A stretch of 64,000 bases of DNA from [Pseudopropionibacterium] massiliense (GTDB lineage: Bacteria; Actinomycetota; Actinomycetes; Propionibacteriales; Propionibacteriaceae): contig NZ_LR027842.1 of assembly GCF_900607225.1 (NCBI RefSeq), positions 3,376,535 to 3,440,534 on the forward strand, written 5' to 3'. The notes beneath the pieces were generated by a model that saw only the letters and a list, made by a program, of their open reading frames with translations, was not told the DNA's origin and ran no database searches. Shown here piece by piece: positions 62,771 to 64,000 of the stretch (positions within the stretch are counted from its first letter, which is position 1; each line of letters starts with the position of its first letter). A program made the translations under genes and the position numbers.

Positions 62771-63724
62771 TCAGCAGGGGCGCCAGAGGTGCCCGACGAT
62801 TCCGTCGAGATCCTGCTTCAGGCGGTCCTTGCGGATGTACTGGCCGCCGGAGTCCTCGCAGTGCTCGTGCTTGATGCCGTGCTTGTGCAGGGTCTCCCTG
62901 AACTCCCGGTGGGTGTGCACCACGCAGCGTTCGCGCGAGTTCTTGGAGTCGGTTCCGGAGACGAGGAAGATCCTCTTGCCCTTGTACTTCTCGACGCAGT
63001 CGACGGGGTTGTCGGCCTTGATCCGGTTCTCGTCGGAACCGTAGACGTAACCGCCCGCGAGGTCCACCGAGGAGGAGGAGTTGACCCACTGGACCACGGT
63101 CCTGCCGTAGTAGCCGCGCAGGTTGGCCGGACCCGAGTGGCAGCTGACGGAGGCGAAGTAGTTGCTGTACTTGGCGGTGTACTTGAGCGCCCCGAAGCCT
63201 CCCATGGAGAATCCGGAGATGGCACGTCCCTCGCACTGGGCGATGGTGCGGAAGTTCGCGTCCACCCAGGGAATGAGCTGCTCGATGTGGAAGGTCTCCC
63301 ACTTTTGGGGGCCGGCGTTCGACGTGACGGGGTTGCAGTACCACCCGGCGGAACCCCCGTCGGGCATGACGATGATGAGGTCGTGTGAGGCCGCCAGGTT
63401 GCGGATGTCGACCTCCTTGTCGAACTTCGTGAAGTTCTCCGAGGAACCGTGGAGCAGGTAGAGCACCGGGAAGCGGCAACCGTTGCCATAGTTCTTGGGC
63501 AGGAGGATGTTGACGCGGGGGGTCCAGCTGATGCACGAGGTGGAGAACCTGTAGTACTCCATCCGATCGATGGTCTGGTGCGCGACAACTTTCAGGTCCG
63601 AGGCGGCGTGCGCGGGGCTGGCGGAGCCGCCCAGGACGGCACCGGCGCCGAGGAAGGAGGCCGCGGCGATCCCGCCCGCTCCTTTGAAAATGCTGCGACG
63701 AGTGATTGAATGATTGAGAGACAT
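62771..63724 (-). CDS. Tat-exported esterase-like protein, copy 4 (Cys-rich, predicted His lost)
   Basis: A 317-residue member. Tat signal ITRRSIFKGAGGIAAASFLG. Ser 173 in GFSMGG and Asp 259 in SGTDS are kept, but the segment matching GGHFVRRE reads GGQYIRKD, so His is replaced by Gln 295. It has nine Cys (64, 83, 130, 164, 195, 243, 267, 289, 317) against one in the paralogues. ATG 63724 with GGAGC upstream. It may be a non-catalytic or altered-function paralogue stabilised by disulfides. The promoter motif of the other copies is not found; TAGGGT at 63915-63920 lacks a matching -35. Confidence 0.82.
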   Translation of the reverse strand: MSLNHSITRRSIFKGAGGIAAASFLGAGAVLGGSASPAHAASDLKVVAHQTIDRMEYYRFSTSCISWTPRVNILLPKNYGNGCRFPVLYLLHGSSENFTKFDKEVDIRNLAASHDLIIVMPDGGSAGWYCNPVTSNAGPQKWETFHIEQLIPWVDANFRTIAQCEGRAISGFSMGGFGALKYTAKYSNYFASVSCHSGPANLRGYYGRTVVQWVNSSSSVDLAGGYVYGSDENRIKADNPVDCVEKYKGKRIFLVSGTDSKNSRERCVVHTHREFRETLHKHGIKHEHCEDSGGQYIRKDRLKQDLDGIVGHLWRPC

Positions 63725-64000
63725 CAAAGCTCCTACTTGGTTTTTGCGTCCCTGCAGGTATGGTGGGGGTGTTGTTTTTGAAAATTGTTGTTTTGATGTT
63801 GAGCGCTCGATCGGGTGCGTGGCGGGTCCACGCTGCGCACCCGGTTGATTGCGGTCAGCCATCCCCCAGCTGGTTTGTACGGGGAGGCTGGACCTTTGAC
63901 GAAGCTTCAGGAGCACCCTAACTTCGCTCCACGGGCCGCCGCACGAGACACGCAGAAATGTGTAACTTTCGGGTGGCAACTATGGCCGTTGGTGAACGTT
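63725..64000. other. Upstream region of esterase copy 4
   Basis: No gene seen. TAGGGT (rc of 63915-63920) could be a -10 but the TTGCAT found in the other copies is missing. Confidence 0.4.

Noticed and set aside
1-64000. CRISPR arrays, prophage or intact insertion sequences
   Set aside because: No regularly spaced short repeats, no integrase or transposase frames and no phage structural genes were seen.

Overview
The window looks like the replication-origin region of a high-GC actinobacterium. The order rpmH-rnpA-yidD-yidC-jag-rsmG-parA-parB on one side of the origin and dnaA-dnaN-recF-DUF721-gyrB-gyrA-DUF3566-tRNA-Ile on the other is the classic actinobacterial oriC layout. Overall gene content suggests the Propionibacteriaceae (Arachnia or a relative); that family assignment is inference, not proven by the sequence. 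Genes run away from oriC on both arms, in line with replication.

Left arm: bases 1-155 hold the leader and promoter of a leftward rRNA operon whose 16S gene lies off the window. Then come a PadR regulator; a four-gene metal-uptake ABC operon (lipoprotein, ATPase, two permeases); and a five-gene Opp/Nik-type ABC operon read leftward behind a cobalamin riboswitch. tRNA-Ile, a DUF3566 gene, gyrA and gyrB follow. A 4-kb accessory block (membrane protein, VapBC-like pair, ABC-2 exporter) splits gyrB from DUF721/recF/dnaN/dnaA and carries a worn duplicate of DUF721 sequence at one edge. DnaA boxes lie on both sides of dnaA.

Right arm: after rsmG there is an unusual 3.6-kb gene-free tract with five parS sites and several copies of a MITE-like element. 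A sixth parS of this cluster lies inside the start of parA, and a seventh lies alone beside DUF721. Beyond parB are a membrane protein, trxA/trxB, a TetR-azlCD unit, a prolyl oligopeptidase, a 3-hydroxyisobutyryl-CoA-hydrolase-like enzyme, a SorC-type regulator, and a divergent mntP/mntR pair that shares a sequence motif with the metal-uptake operon. Next come an unknown gene, tRNA-Pro, deoA and an MFS transporter.

The most interesting region is 49.4-56.4 kb. It holds a 52-residue peptide closely resembling the leaderless bacteriocins lacticin Q and aureocin A53, two bPH2 (YdbS/YdbT-like) membrane proteins of the type that gives immunity to such bacteriocins, a histidine kinase and response regulator, an ABC-2 exporter, and two small secreted peptides ending in a two-cysteine loop. 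Together these look like a complete, probably undescribed, bacteriocin production/immunity/regulation locus.

The final 8 kb carries four Tat-exported esterase paralogues plus a fragment of a fifth. They show recent gene conversion, a shared promoter/operator in three copies, and one cysteine-rich copy that has lost the predicted catalytic histidine. A DUF218 protein and an alpha/beta hydrolase lie among them.
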